Source: Ctenosaura bakeri (Eukaryota > Chordata > Lepidosauria > Squamata > Iguanidae). From it: a DNA stretch of 64,000 nt. The position numbers and the translations under genes are program-made. Below are positions 21,210-33,692 of this stretch, piece after piece. Location: assembly GCA_948474755.1 (NCBI GenBank), contig CAOLHI010000058.1, forward strand, positions 186,001 to 250,000, read 5' to 3'. Every line of letters starts with the position of its first letter. Position 1 is the stretch's first letter. Below the pieces are notes generated by a model. It did not search any database. It worked only from the letters and a program-made list of their open reading frames with translations, and was not told the DNA's origin.

Positions 21210-21680
21210 TGGCATACAGAATGCCAAATATCAAGAATGAATTCCATAATAGAAGGTAAATCATGCCTATGTAAAATGGAAGGGGAGAGAGAGAGAGAGA
21301 GAGAAATTTTCTTTGTTTTTGCTCTTTTATGTGAGCATGTTTATTGAACTGATGCTATTTGAGACACACACATAGAAAAGGGTTATTTTTTTTATTGCCG
21401 ATCACAAATTATAGCTTATTCAAATAGATTAATTTATTATGACTGCGCAAAGGATTTTTTTCTTTAAATATTCATTTTCGTCTAAGCACTGATATTAGTA
21501 ATTTAAGTTTGGATATAGCACAATCAATTAAAGTGAAACATGCTGTGAGAAAGTGAGCCTGGCACATTAATTTAATCTATTTTAGCAACTCCTGCTGTCT
21601 CTGGAATAATTTCTATGGATGCAAGGCATTTTTCAAAGTTTTCTAAAAGGGAGAAAATGCATGTCAGTGAACTCTTTCTA
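21210..21680. other. Candidate conserved non-coding block
   Basis: Non-repetitive AT-rich stretch with several TAAT/ATTA cores (21428-21441, 21490-21530, 21567-21590) and a (GA)n run at 21283-21305. It resembles developmental-enhancer-type non-coding DNA in composition only. Purely a suggestion. Confidence 0.25.
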
Positions 21681-22173
21681 AATAAAACAAATGCTTTATC
21701 GCTATGGCTATTACTACAAATATGCCCATTATGTAGGGAAATATGGCCATAAAGATGAGCTACAGCTGGATGGGTGTGCTAGTGACAGCCACAACTTTCC
21801 ACCTGGCTTTGTACCAAATTTCCCTTGGCAAATGCTTTTTCCTTCTGTGTGCTCTGAGTTGGCCAACTCTCTACCACCTGAGATCATCAAATCTGGTGGG
21901 AGGAGACCAGGGAAAAGAAGATGTTGCAGGATGCACTGAAAATTTGTGGAGGCCTTTGCCAATCCTTATAATGCCTTGATATAGCATTGCTGAAATATGC
22001 TGTTGACAATTTAAAATGGTGGTTCCAAAGGACTTGAGCATGTGGTTAGAACAGGCCTGGGATAGTTCCTAGCAACTTAGGGGCTGGATCCTGGTGTGTG
22101 TATATGTGTGTATGTATGTTTGTATGTATGTGTCTGTGGTATAGTTTGTGGTTTGAGGTGAAGAGTCTTTGTA
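21681..22173. other. Unassigned DNA with (TG/TATG)n
   Basis: No gene. (TGTATG)n-type repeat at 22095-22134. Confidence 0.45.
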
Positions 22174-22900
22174 CAGTCAGACCTCTACATTTGTGGGTTT
22201 GACTTTCATGGATTTGACTATTTGCAAGTTTCTCCAACCCTTGTCAAGGTCAGCATTTCACACAGTGACCAGGGAGTCCTACCCTCCACCATCAGGAATC
22301 TTTTTCATGCCATACATCAAGTATATATTTCACTTCACTGCCAAGGTTTCTCACTTTCCAGAAAATGCATTAAGATTTAATCATCAGTGCACTAATTTTT
22401 CTAGTCAGTGTAGCAGTATACCATTACCCGTCCATATTTACTAAGGTTAGGGGCACAAGTCCCTCAAAAAAGTAGAAAATTGCAAATATCAAAATGAGTG
22501 TTGAAGGGAAGGGGGATGAGGTATGGTGGAGATAGCAGGCACCCAGTGTCCAAACCAGGTCAGGGAAAGGGAGAGAAGGGAACTCAGCCTGGTGGCCCTA
22601 TACTTCCTTTCTCTTGCTTAACTCCTTCCTTGGACATGGGGGGCATCAGGAGAGGGTTTGTGGTAATGGGGAATTAGTCTGCAAGCCATTCTTAGCTGCC
22701 CAAGCAGCAGGAGAAGGAAGAGCAGGACTGGGGTGGGTTTCTAAAGGGCTGTGCAGCCAGATTGGAGCTGCTAAGAGGGAAGATTTCCCTGCTTACCTTG
22801 GAGACTCTGTAGAAGCTATCATATTGGCAAGTGAAAGGACGACCTTGGCAAGAGACTGGATAAACCTGGCAAGGAGAACTTGTTATCCACAGGAGATAAT
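22174..22900. mobile_element. Tigger-like non-autonomous element pieces
   Basis: Two starts, each right after a TA: 22174 (CAGTCAGACCTCTACATT, matching in reverse the right end of the element at 52378-53793) and 22421 (ccattacccgtccatattta, then TTAGGGGCA, matching its left end and 638-1035). They look like two fragments or one element interrupted or rearranged. The right edge is approximate. No transposase. Confidence 0.5.
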
Positions 22901-23131
22901 AAAGGCTGGCTTATTCCAGTCCTACAGCTGAACCAAATCTTTGTCTGCTGTGCAAAAGGCACAGTACAAAGACCTCCCCTTATTCACATACTATACTTCA
23001 GAGAAAAATAGCAGGAAGCAGAAATGAAGCCAGTATGTGAATTGCCCTTTAAATCTTCCACTTCTAAACCTTCCTGCTACTACTTTTATCTGGCTAATCA
23101 GCATAACAATGTTATTGAGGTATGTTTAATA

Positions 23132-23263
23132 CAGGTTGGGAACAGTAATCATATCCCTCCAGATGTGGTTGGACTACTACTCCCAGCAAAACTAACTTGC
23201 ATACCCAATGGAGAGGATCACTGGGAGTTGTGATCCAATAGAATCTAGAGGGGTATGTGATTC
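23132..23263. mobile_element. Short palindromic MITE
   Basis: Arms GGTTGGACTACTACTCCCAG and CTGGGAGTTGTGATCCAATA-type sequence are imperfectly complementary, with CCCTCCAGATG and CTAGAGGGG at the ends. A second copy is at 62302-62408. Confidence 0.65.
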
Positions 23264-23396
23264 ACTTTTATGAGGAGTTTTATTAATTAATACCATCTGC
23301 AAAGTTACTTAGCAAAGTAAAAAGTGCTTTGGAATTTTAGGCTTATAGCTGTCACTTAAAATTTCTGAAAAACTGTGTGAAACATTTGAATTCTCC

Positions 23397-24238
23397 TTAC
23401 CCTGTATGTTGGGGGTCCCAGGAGGGGCACCCAAATTACTAAATAAAACACAAATTGGGGGAATTTAGCTGGAGCACTCTCTTGGCTAAACGAGAGGCAG
23501 GGTAACTTTAGCAAGGATCTTTAACCCTATGTATACAGCGGCGGGTCAGAGAGCGGCTAGACAAGGTTTTCAAAGTAACAAACAATATTTGATTAAACAC
23601 AAGAGACACGCAAGACAAGACATAAACTAACTAACTGAGAAATAGAAATGGATAGGTTTTTCGGGAAAGGCAATACGACACCTGGTCTCGTAGTCCTGGA
23701 GAGAAGCGGGGTTCCGGGGAAGAAAGCTCAGCAGGGCTCGCTGAGGGGAGTTCCCTTAGACTACCAGCAGCAAGGTGGGATGAAAGTCCAAAGTAGTCTG
23801 AGGAGGTCCCAAAAGCGGGGACCTTTTATAGGGTGGAGTTTACCTACAGGCTATGCTATGCTCGGTGAGAACAAAGGGAATTTGGAGTTGGATAAAGGAT
23901 TTGGAAAAGGTCAAGTTTAGTATGATTGTTTTAGCTCTTGATGACAATAGCGTGGCCGGTACATTGATGGCCCAACATAAAGGAATGGCTTGGCTCTTGG
24001 CTGCAAGGCTTTGTGTAACTCCGAGCCGAGCAAAGCTGGTTTGCAGGGAGGTTTTTCCCTAAAGTGATGGAGAGGCTTAAATTGCTAGCCTGAATGGGGT
24101 TTTGGAATATACAGCCATTAACGGCCGCACCTGTACGCGCTTGTCCAGGAGACCTCTGCAAACACGTGGCATGAGATGACAAAGAGAGGTCAAACAAGGC
24201 CAAATTATTTGATATCAAAAAGATATCTAGTGCTCTCA
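23397..24238 (-). mobile_element. Solo LTR 2 (ERV-like family)
   Basis: Minus-strand LTR. Its 5' end TGAGAGCACTAGATATC (24238 downward) and TTTGATATCAAATAATTTGG match LTR 1; TATA box TATAAAAGG at 23830-23822; 3' end GGGACCCCCAAC...GGTAAG at 23397. The AATAAA is mutated (AATCAA near 23590). Clear but lower similarity to LTR 1 over the full length, so it is an older or different subfamily copy. No interior genes adjoin it. Confidence 0.75.
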
Positions 24239-26089
24239 CCAGACATATCATAACCGTGATAACAACACCAGTCACCCATGATTGTTTGATCACCCATAAT
24301 ATCTAAGGAAAACTTTGCCTGATTGTTTACAGACAGATCCTGAGGGAAAAGGAACTGGAGGTAATAATAGCAACATCTCTCATAACACAAGCACAACACA
24401 ACCTCAACTTAGGTTCTGTGTTCATCTCTATATTATTCTCATTTATTTATTTTCCCAGAGAAAATAAGCCCACTACAGTGAAATGTCAGGCCAGTCACTG
24501 AATCTGACAATGCTATGTACACTGAAAATCTCACCTTCACTCAGTTGAATTTCCTGGCAGTAGCACTCTCACATCATTTTCCTTAATGAACATTGGTTTG
24601 GTTCCTGGTAGGCTGTAATACAGGAAGGGATTGTGGTAATGGCTGCATATGCTACAGACACACCAGCACTTCTCTGCAGCAAGGGAAAGGATTTATTTCC
24701 ACTTCTGTTTTTCTTTGGGTGAAAGAGCATTAGGGTGTACTTTCGTCAATGAAAGACTTGAAGTTCTCCAAGCACAGCCTAATTTTGTTATCTCCCATTT
24801 GTCTCATCTTTGAGATGATACAATTCATTTCTGCAGCTGCAAAGTGGTTCCAGAAGAAAAGAAACAAAGCAGAAAATGATAAATCTCAAAATGTCTAATT
24901 TTAATGAAAAAGAGGGATTGAGGACAAACTTCGCTTTTTCCTCTCACCTCAAAGTGAAGAAAAGGATGTTGTCATTGTCATCAGTAGCAGCAGCACCAGC
25001 AGCAGTATCAGCAGCAGGGGCTGCCAGGACATTAAAAAATGGTTTAGTGTACCAATATGATAACAATGTATGATAAACTAATGACAAACTAGAACTTTGC
25101 AACTGGGATTTGGCTATATCCCAATGTGAGTCAGGCTGATTATGACCATTGTTTTTCACTAGTTCCAGATTTGACCACACTGCTCTAATTTTGGTTCTGG
25201 AGCTGAACCAAAATCAAACATTCAAAATAATTTAGATAGTCAAAATCCAACATCTGTAACATGACCACATAAAATGGTAATGAGCTGATATGATGGGGTG
25301 TGGGAGAGCTAGGCATTGTTCACTGACAGTTGTACTGTGAAACTTGGTCCAATAATTTCATCAGTGCTCGTCTATCACAGCATTTCTGGGGAGGGATTAT
25401 GTGAGATCATTAAGTTATGCATTTAAATATCTACTTCATCCCTTTGTTTGTCAGATATACCTGTTAGTAGCAGATGACTGAGAAGGTCTGAGTGGTCGCT
25501 GATTGCTTTCTTGGCTTGTTATCTGAAGTTTTTTTTTTCTCCATTAATTTTGCAATTTTTTGTCTACATGTACAACCTAGCTTAATCTTCTGTTTGTCTT
25601 TCTTGATAATTTGTTAATTTCCATAATATTCTTTATTTGTTAATTTCAATAGTAATCTATGAGAGTTTCTCTGTGCGTCTGTGTCTAAGCAATCAGACAT
25701 ATTCTTTCTCTGTCCTCCATCTCCGTTAGCTTTAGTTATGCTAGATTTCCTTTTTCAGTATGGTTCAGTTAAAAAAAGAAACAAACACTTCTGTATTTCT
25801 TCTGCCTTCTATGCAGTTTTGCATTCATCTAATCTATCAATGAACACGTTGAGTTGTAGTCCAACACTCAAACCACTACACCCCTTTGGCTCTACATTAA
25901 ATTATTCAACATACGCATTTTTTCATTATTTAACCAAATTGTTTAAGACATGATTTATCTGTTTCTCCCAATTCCTTTGACTGAAATCTGTGTCTAAGAA
26001 TGCATCTGAAGAGATCAGAAGTGCTTTTAAAAAATGTAGATATAAATGGAGAGTTGGGCATGCATTCTACAGAGTGTCTCAACCTATTC
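24239..26089. other. Unassigned intergenic DNA
   Basis: No gene. Contains an imperfect AGC-type triplet run (24982-25020) and a SINE remnant at 25853-25896. Confidence 0.4.
25853..25896 (-). mobile_element. SINE 5' end remnant
   Basis: gttgtagtccaacactcaaaccactacacc is the reversed A-box end of the tRNA-headed SINE (compare 59125-59160). Only the head is left. (Sequence given in two parts elsewhere: tagtccaacactcaaacc is the key block.). Confidence 0.55.
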
Positions 26090-26519
26090 AGCCTTTTTGC
26101 ACCTTACCTTTTCACGGGGGTGGGGGGAGGCGCTCGCACAAGAAGCCTCAGCAGGAACGCTGCCACTTCCCTGTTGCTTCAGTTCTGCAGCAGCTTCCTG
26201 GTCATGCGAGCGCTACGCGAACACCCCGCTCCTTCCTGCCACAGCACAACCAGGGAATTGAAGTCTAATGCTGAGGCAGGAAGCACGACCGGCCCGGCTC
26301 CCGATGCACTGCATGCCAGATAAGTGCGCGTGGGCCCTGGGAGCATTGCACGACTGTGCACCATTTTTGGCTTTAAGCAGAAAATGAAAAGGTGCATGCG
26401 CGGTCCGCATCAGGCCCTTGAGCATTGCATAAATGGGAGTGTATCATGCAGACCGCTCCTCCCATTTACGCAACGCTCAAGGGGCCCTCTCGCTTTAGAA
26501 ATGGTGTGCGAAAAGGGTG
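26090..26519. mobile_element. CpG-rich MITE, copy 1
   Basis: Ends AGCCTTTTTGCACCTTACC and GTGTGCGAAAAGGGT are inverted repeats. The interior is GC- and CpG-rich (GCGAGCGCTACGCG, CGACCGGCCCGGC) against an AT-rich background. It contains TTTTTGGCTTTAAGC and a hairpin of ATGGGAGTG...CTCCCAT. The second copy at 33271-33692 has the same layout. No coding capacity, so an unknown transposase in trans is assumed. Confidence 0.75.
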
Positions 26520-26711
26520 ATTGTGAGGTCAAGCCTATAAAATGAGGTGGGTTTGGGGAACTATAGGTGTAGCCCATGTTGTACATGCTTGACTGGGAGT
26601 ATATTCCTATTTCAAGTGGGTCTCCAGATCCAAATCTATCCAACTTCTGTATCCTAGTTTACTGTGAATTTCTTCCTTTGGGAGTGCATTCTTCTTGACA
26701 AAAGCATCTTA

Positions 26712-27136
26712 GGTCATTTCTGAACCTCACCCTTTTCTGTTGTCATCCATGTGTCATTCTGGCAATGCCTTTGCTGGGATGACAGTGTGTCTCCAATGTT
26801 CACCTCCACACCTGGCTGGCTGCCTCCAGATGGAAGTGTGAGTAACATACTCCTTCCCTCTGCAGTGTAGCTGGCTTCTTTCCCGTTCTGCACTGGGAAA
26901 GGAAGCATGTAGATCACACTTCCTCCCATTCCACATGGCCATCAGAGATAGGAACATCATATGATCACAGGCCATTAATGGACTTTTTTCTGTTAATGAT
27001 ATATCCCATGATCATGACAGGTGGGGATATGTTGGCAGCGGGACTGTAACAACATTGTGCAATAGCGTGACTCACGGACCACTGCCAACATGTCCCTGTC
27101 ACAGGACAGTGACGCAATGTGGAAATGGCCCTAGAT
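26712..27136. mobile_element. MITE with GGCCATTTC-type ends
   Basis: Left end TAGGTCATTTCTGAACC and right end AATGTGGAAATGGCCCTA are inverted. It resembles in terminal sequence the hAT-like MITEs but has its own interior, including a GGTGGGGATATGTTGGCAG / CTGCCAACATGTCCCTG inverted pair near the right end. Confidence 0.55.
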
Positions 27137-28839
27137 ATGCTATCCCCATTGAGACCCATGTGACTTTTTTCCTCCTGGGCGATAGCAAACATGTTAAGAC
27201 TTTTTCCTTGCAGTTTACTTGAGAGTAGACATTTCTTTCCTTTCATGAAGCTGTATTTTTATTTAAAATTCTTCATTAAAAAGTGCATTATACTGCTCCT
27301 TGAAGATATTATTTCCAGCACATGTTATGCAGCAGTTTTAGATTCCTGTTGCAAGCTGTCTTCTGCCACCCTTGGGTGGAAACATGGGGAAAAATGAATT
27401 AAAGAATAATATAAATGAAACCAGAAGGTATTTTGTGGGCTTATCTCTCATACAAATAGTAAATCTGATTTAAGCATTCTAATTGCTTTCTGAGTTAGTG
27501 CCGGCTGAATATGGAATATTGTGATTTGAATATGGATGCTATCTGAGAAATAAACAGCTGGAGTAGGCATCAGGCATTTTAATTTACTTAATTATTTAGA
27601 CAAAAGATGTAAAGAGTATGACATATTGACGACACTTGTTTCATAATGTATGTTTTTCCATATAGGTCTTGAAAGCAAATAGACTCTTCTAGACGTCTTA
27701 AGAATGCAAGTGTTTATTCAAAATTCCCTCCCATCTGGTTGGTAACCTGGAGGCTCACCTTTTCTAACAAAAGCATATGCTTAACAGTTTACATATTTTA
27801 TTATTTTTTTTAAAAAATACAATCACTGTTGACAGATTATTGATTTTTTCTGTTCCTTGGAGTGTAATAGAATCACCCATGCAGTCTTTTCAGGTTGGGT
27901 CTTTGTGAAGAAGTATTTTTGAATACTGCTGTGTGAGACTGTTAACATTCAGCTGCAAGGGAAATGTACTTACTTACCATATTTAATTTTTATCCTTCTT
28001 TTCTTCTGAAACAGGACTCAAGGTAGCTTGACATAGAAAGCATATGTGCTGCCAGCAAGGTATGGCTCCCTTCTCATTATCACAGTGTGCAATTGGACAA
28101 ACTGCATTCCTTGAGATATATGCGGCTACCAGGGCCTCGTTTATTGCGCCCTAGTATCCACTTCTCCTACACACACCAGGCTCTGAAAAATATTCATCCC
28201 AAAGGTTGATTGCAGCCTTTAATGAAGGGACACAAAACTGCAGAGAGAAAGGGGACATTGTCCTCTCTGCATACACACCACCTGTAGGCTACATGGCCAC
28301 TCTCAGGGTGACCAAAAGTGATGAAAACATCACTTCTGATGTTGGTAATCAGGTGAAATAATAGGCAATTTTTGCAGAGTGTTTAGTGGCAGGGGAAGGG
28401 GAGCTGTACTGCCACATTTTTTTTCCTATTTGAATATTTTTCAGTATTTTTTTCTTTTCTTTTTGGTTGATACTTTTTTTTAAAAAAAATGGAATGTCAG
28501 GGGGCTTCAGGGATCTCTGGGGGATTTTGTGGACCACAAAATGGGGCATGGTTCCAAAAAGTATGATTGAATAATTTATTATCTCCAGATTCTACACTAG
28601 TTGTGAGCATTCTTGGACAGAAATAGCTTGACTGCCATGATCATTGCTAAGCTGGAGGCTAACCCAATGCAATATGTTTTATGTGGAGCTACCTGTAATG
28701 CTGATCCAGAAACTCCTAGACTTCCGGGTGGGGCAAGCTACTGGCAGTACATAACATTGCTGAAAGAACTTCATAGGATTCCTTTCTGCTAGTAGGCCAT
28801 TTTTATTGTTAGTTTATAAACCTCTAAACAATTTTGGGG
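27137..28839. other. Unassigned intergenic DNA
   Basis: No gene or confident repeat. The stretch 27410-27680 is single-copy-looking and AT-rich with homeobox-type ATTA cores. Conservation cannot be judged here. Confidence 0.35.
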
Positions 28840-29570
28840 TGTGTTATCTAAGAGACCACCTTCTTCCTCAAAGAAACATAGGGGCTTGCAGGTATCTGGA
28901 GAGACCTTACTGGTAGTGCCACATTCTACTTATATCTGCCTGGTAGTTATTTGGAGCAGGACATTCAGTGTAGTGGCACCTACTACCTGGAATGCTCTTT
29001 CATCACAATTTTGACATGTTCTAACTGTCCTCAGTCTTCTTTATTTAGCCCAACATGACATCTATTTTTTGTACCTCAAAAAGAATTTGTGGCTGAAATC
29101 CTGTTGGGGTGTGTGTGTGTGTGTTTGTGTGTATAATCCAAAGATACATGCATGAATGTCTTGTCTTTGTGGATTTGCCCTAGCTCTTTCTGAAACTTCC
29201 AGGAATATCACCCTAGCAGTTACTGGATGGGGGTGGGGGGCTGAATTGAAATGGATCTCCTGTGAGTAGTGATCTAGGTGAATGCCCTCATTATTCTTTT
29301 TTTCAGCTGCAGCAGTAGCATTTTCCTCCCACCTCCAGCTAGTTAAAAACTGTGGCAACATTGCCAGAGCTTGACAACTTCCCTGGAGGGGAGAGAAACA
29401 TAAAGAGCATGCAGTGTTCTTAGCTGAGCACGTTTTGATGCTGAACCTCTACGTGGGTCTTGTATTTTGTGTCTTTGAGTACTGTATGTGTATCATATTA
29501 TTTTGATGTACATCACTTGATTTTTTAAATATATATAAGCAGTATATAAATATTTCCAAAGGAATTAATA
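28840..29570 (+). mobile_element. L2-like LINE fragment, decayed
   Basis: 28985-29000 reads VAPTTWNALS-type codons (ggcacctactacctggaatg), the conserved VAPxLWNxLP block of L2-group ORF ends, and 29440-29570 has the AT-rich 3' tail (agcagtatataaatattt). 29080-29420 between them looks inserted, with (GT)n at 29106-29134. Heavily mutated. Confidence 0.5.
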
Positions 29571-30415
29571 TGATGATGGTAATTATTTTGTCTATCAAAG
29601 CCTTTTCTGTATCATTTCATAACTCAAGTACTTATAATTTCCCTTCATGTCCCCCAAAGCATATAAATTTTAAGTCAAGAGATATGTCTTGACTTCTAAG
29701 TGATGCAAGCAGAGTCTCACATGTTACGTTCACTTTCAATTTGAATATTTTTCATGCATTTTACTTTGGTCTTTCAGCCTGAGATTAGTCTCATGATGGG
29801 ATGTGTCTAGGGAGAAACTGTAGAGGTGCACAGATGATTACATTGCACTCCTTGCTATTAAAGGAAGTGGAAGAGGTAGAGGAGGTGGGAAACATGACAC
29901 ACAGAGTCAATTTTGGTGAAATAAAGTGACTACAGCTTTATTAGAAAAAACTACAGGTTTTGATACAGCACTGGACTGTGCATGCAGTCACCAGGTGACT
30001 TGCTTACTAGTTGTTGCACCCTTTCAAAACCTGTATGATTGGGAACCACTGGAAATAGGAATTGACCATGGGGATTAATCTGTAAGTGGCTATCTCCTGC
30101 CACTACAAGTGAGGCTGACTTGACAGCATATCTGTGTGGAACCCTCTGCCTGATCCAATAGCCCTAACTGGGAAGTGAGCACAGTATTCCACTCACCCCA
30201 GCTGCCCAGTTGTGAGAAGGGAAAGAAAATCAGGACTTGTGAATTACTAAGAGAGAAGGAAGAAAAAAACCTCTACAGACTGGATCAGTCATGTCCATGA
30301 ACAAAATTCTTCCATAGTTCCATTAATAATAACTGAGAAGAATCAATAGCAATGGGGGGAAAATGAAGGAAGGGAGAGATTGGTCAATTCTGATCAGGTA
30401 ATGAAGTAAAGATAG
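29571..30415. other. Unassigned intergenic DNA
   Basis: No gene. The part 29895-30250 has balanced base composition and an AATAAAG motif (29921), and may be an unrecognised old repeat. Confidence 0.3.
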
Positions 30416-30647
30416 TCAACACAGTGTAGTGGTTTGAATGCTGGAGTAGGACTCCTACAAGAGACCAGAGTTCAAATCCCCACTCAGCCATGGAAAACTG
30501 CCAGATGACCTTGGGCAAATCACACACTCTTAGCCTTAGAAGAAGTCAGTGGCAAACCTCCTCTGAATAACTTGTGCCAAAAAGAACCCTATGGTAGGGT
30601 TCCCATAAGTAAGAGTTGACTTGAAAGCATATAACAACAACAAACAA
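30416..30647 (+). mobile_element. tRNA-headed SINE, full length
   Basis: tRNA-like head with A box TAGTGGTTTGAATGCTGG and B box GTTCAAATC (RNA polymerase III internal promoter), the body TGGCAAACCTCCTCTGAATAA, the 3' block AGAGTTGACTTGAAAGCATA and an (ACA)n tail. This is the best reference copy for the other SINE fragments in the window. Confidence 0.88.
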
Positions 30648-30964
30648 AATGAAGTGCTAGAATAGGCTTATTTAGATAATACTTGAGTGGACTAGAGCGG
30701 AAACTTTTCTTCTTAGGTCTACGTGCCCACTTTTCCTTCCTACATCCAGCTACTCCAATTGGCCAGCAAGGACCTGATGCTTCTAACAATGAATATGCCA
30801 CCATTGGCCATAAGAAACAACCTGTCACATCCAGAGAGGATGGCTGAAGCTCTCTTCCTCTCTGTACAAAGTAATCTCTCAGAAAGTCAGATACCTGGGC
30901 TTCCTAAAACAGAGGTTTAATCTAACCAATTGCTCATTTAGCATCCTTCTATCTATCTCCCTAT
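30648..30964. other. Unassigned intergenic DNA
   Basis: Nothing recognised. Confidence 0.35.
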
Positions 30965-31520
30965 CCATCTGTCTTATTTATACCTGTCTTTCTCCCAATG
31001 TGGGAAGAAAGACAACTTACAACAAATTAAAACAAGCTACAGTCAAAAACATATCAACAGTTGTTTTTTTTAAAAAAAGGAGCAAAACATTATCTTAAAG
31101 CACTCAAATCAAACCAGTTTTTAAACACATTTAATACATAATAAAAAAATAAAATCACAGGACACTACCTCAAAAGACCCTTCTGCCACATGATTTGAGA
31201 TACAATGTCCTGTGTAAATAAAAAAGTATTATTTGCAAGCTGGGTGGAAAGATAGTGTGGGAGATGTAAAAAAATTTCCCAGGGAGGAGCTTCCACAGCC
31301 TGGGAGCAGCTACTGGGAAGGATCTTTTCCATGACCTTAGAAATGTTTTGTAATGGTGGTGGGACTGAGAGAAAACCCTCCTTACGGATCTTAAAATTTG
31401 GGTGGACTTGTATAGAATGATATAATCACTCAGATAGTCTGGAATATTGCAGAACAACATTGTGCAAATGCAGTTTCCTTTTGAAATGGGCATTTTCTGT
31501 GGACACCCAAGGTGTCTGAC
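30965..31520 (-). mobile_element. L2-like LINE, 3' end
   Basis: On the minus strand the frame 31547-31170 carries PDYLSDYI, RSVRRVFSQ and FPVAAPRLWKLLPGK, the L2-group C-terminal blocks also seen at 1-625. The 3' end has TCCCACATTGGGAGAAAGAC followed by TATAAATAAG, the usual tail of these LINEs in squamates. Frameshifted and inactive. Confidence 0.72.
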
Positions 31521-32353
31521 ATTATCTGTGGTATAATATAACAGCATGGAAAGCTTTTACCTCTCAAGGCATTGTCAAATGTTCATATCAGACAGTGATG
31601 GAAACAGAAGACTGGATGAATTGCCTTAGGAAACTGAAGAAGGAAACACAAAATATCAAGTAAGTAATAATACAGCTGATTGTGGATAGCTCATCCTTAA
31701 CTCTTCTTTAGCATGGCTGGATATTTCTATTGAATACTTAGCTTCAGTTTAAATTTCAGTTTAAATTTCAGCCCTGTTTAGGAGCAGTAGGAGTACCTAG
31801 CAAAAGTGTTTAAACAGGTAAACACAAATCAAAATTGCCAGCTTTAGGCAGTCAAGCTTGAAATCACTCACTTAAATGCACAACTTCAACAATTTGTCAG
31901 TCAGTGCTTCCTAACATCTGGGAACCCTGAGGCACTGTCATCATTTTGCAAAGAAGCATGCAGTAGGATTAGTTACTTCTATATTCTTCAAGGATTCTCA
32001 AAGTGATACACGCAGGGAAAAGTGATAATATAGACCACTAGGGCAGCTTTTGAGCAAGTTCTCAAAATTAGGTAGACTTGTGTGTGTGAGTGAGAGAGAG
32101 AGAGGGAGGGGGTTATCAATATGTGCAGACTTCATACAAGAGATCTGATTTGATTTTTTTTTAAAAAAAAAAAAGAAAATGGGAGAAAGCGAACAGACTA
32201 ATTCATCTCTATCCTGAATGAATCCTTGGTCTATGCAAATAGTCAGAGCACTAACCACTTAATATAATGAAGATTCCTTGCAGGTCATTCCAAACACTGA
32301 GTAAGCTTCCCCTTTATTCTGTGTTTGTGCATGGGCGCAGCAGTGAATCAAAT
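31521..32353. other. Unassigned intergenic DNA
   Basis: No gene. (GA)n at 32090-32107 and a T/A homopolymer pair at 32153-32174. Confidence 0.4.
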
Positions 32354-32822
32354 TCTATTTCTCTCTGAATATGAAGAAAAAGAGGATAAATGAATATAAG
32401 GATGTTATGAATCTGAGTTGATGAGATGTCTAGAGCTAATATGTGTAAGGAGAATTTTTTTAATGAGTTTTTAATATTTAGTGATTTTCTTTACTTTTAG
32501 AAGGAAAGAGACAAAGATAAAATATGTGTAAGAAATTATTAACATCAACTGAGAATAGTACGATGTAGCAACTACTAATATGGTGGTTAAACTAATATGA
32601 TGAATACTAAATACATCATTGGTTGAAACCTATTTTATTTTATGTTTTTCAGTAAAGTTTTTTTCTTTTTTTGTTCTTTTATTTGATGTTATACATTGTG
32701 GATTGTGTGTTATTATTGTTTTTATTCCTTTTCTTGCCTGTTTTTATGTTATAATACTATTTCTTGTTTTCTATGTTTTTTGATACTCATTTAATAAAAA
32801 AAATGAAAAAATCTATTTCTCT
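32354..32822 (+). mobile_element. Short L1-like 3' end with 11-bp target duplication
   Basis: 32365-32811 is an AT-rich 3' UTR-like segment ending in TTAATAAAAAAAATGAAAAAA. It is flanked by tctatttctct at 32354-32364 and 32812-32822. The duplication plus poly-A signal and A-rich tail mark a short target-primed insertion. The sequence is not obviously the same subfamily as the L1 3' UTRs at 3585 and 12309, so the family is uncertain. Confidence 0.65.
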
Positions 32823-33270
32823 ACAAAGTACATGGTAAGATAACATTAGAGTTCGAGGGGATTTGTGTTTGGTGAGCTAGATATGGTCCCTGAGAAGGGC
32901 TGGCTGACCTTCAACGTGACAATCTAGGGACAATAGTGGTGTAAAATATCAAGCAGATATAGACTGACTGGGTTGGGATGGGATAAGGACACACTGAAGG
33001 ATCCACTGGAAATCAATTAGAGGGACTGTTATTGCAGGAGACCATTGTACTTTCCAAGAAATAACTATTTCAGCTGCTTTATGGATGGAGAAGGCCATAC
33101 AGCTATGATTTCCAGATGTTTTGAGGTTTCAGTTTTCCCAACGTATTCCCATGAACTCTTCTAGCTATGAATGAAGGGAGCTCTAGGCTAAAAACATCTT
33201 CTCCCCCCTTGCTTCTTCATAGCCACCAACATTTCATAGATGAAAACCAGGCATATGTGACCAAGACAAA
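32823..33270. other. Unassigned intergenic DNA
   Basis: Nothing recognised. Confidence 0.35.
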
Positions 33271-33692
33271 GGCCCTTTTCGCATCTTACCTTCTCCCGTG
33301 ACAGGGGAGGCTGTCTTGCGCGAGAAGCCTCTTTCGTGACGCTGCTGCTTCCCCTCTCCTTTCTTCCGCAGGGTGCTTCGTGATGACGCGACCATCGCAT
33401 GAGCGCCCCTTCCTTCCTTCCGCATGGCAGTGTAGGCTCCGTGGGGAAAGGAAGTGCTTCCCGGCCAGCTCGCCGATGCACCGCACGGAGGTAAGTGTGC
33501 AAGCATGGCACGAGCATTGCGCGAGAGCGGGCTATTTTTGGCTTCAAGCCAAAAATCAAAAAATACACCCCCGCCCAGCTCCAGTCTCATAAGCACCGCG
33601 CAAGTGGGAGTGCGTCGTGCGCAGCGGCGCTCCCATTTGCACGGTGCTCAAGCAGTGCTCGCGCAAAAAAAAAAAAAAGTGCAAAAAGGGCC
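33271..33692. mobile_element. CpG-rich MITE, copy 2
   Basis: Inverted ends GGCCCTTTTCGCATCTTACC and GTGCAAAAAGGGCC. The interior is strongly CpG-rich (GCGCGAGAAGCCTC, GCGTCGTGCGCAGCGGCG) and holds the palindrome TTTTTGGCTTCAAGCC/AAAAAT and a hairpin GTGGGAGTGCG...CGCTCCCAT. An A14 run near the right end is specific to this copy. Confidence 0.8.

Noticed and set aside
30416..30490. tRNA gene
   Set aside because: A and B boxes are present but no cloverleaf acceptor pairing is apparent, and the sequence continues as a SINE.
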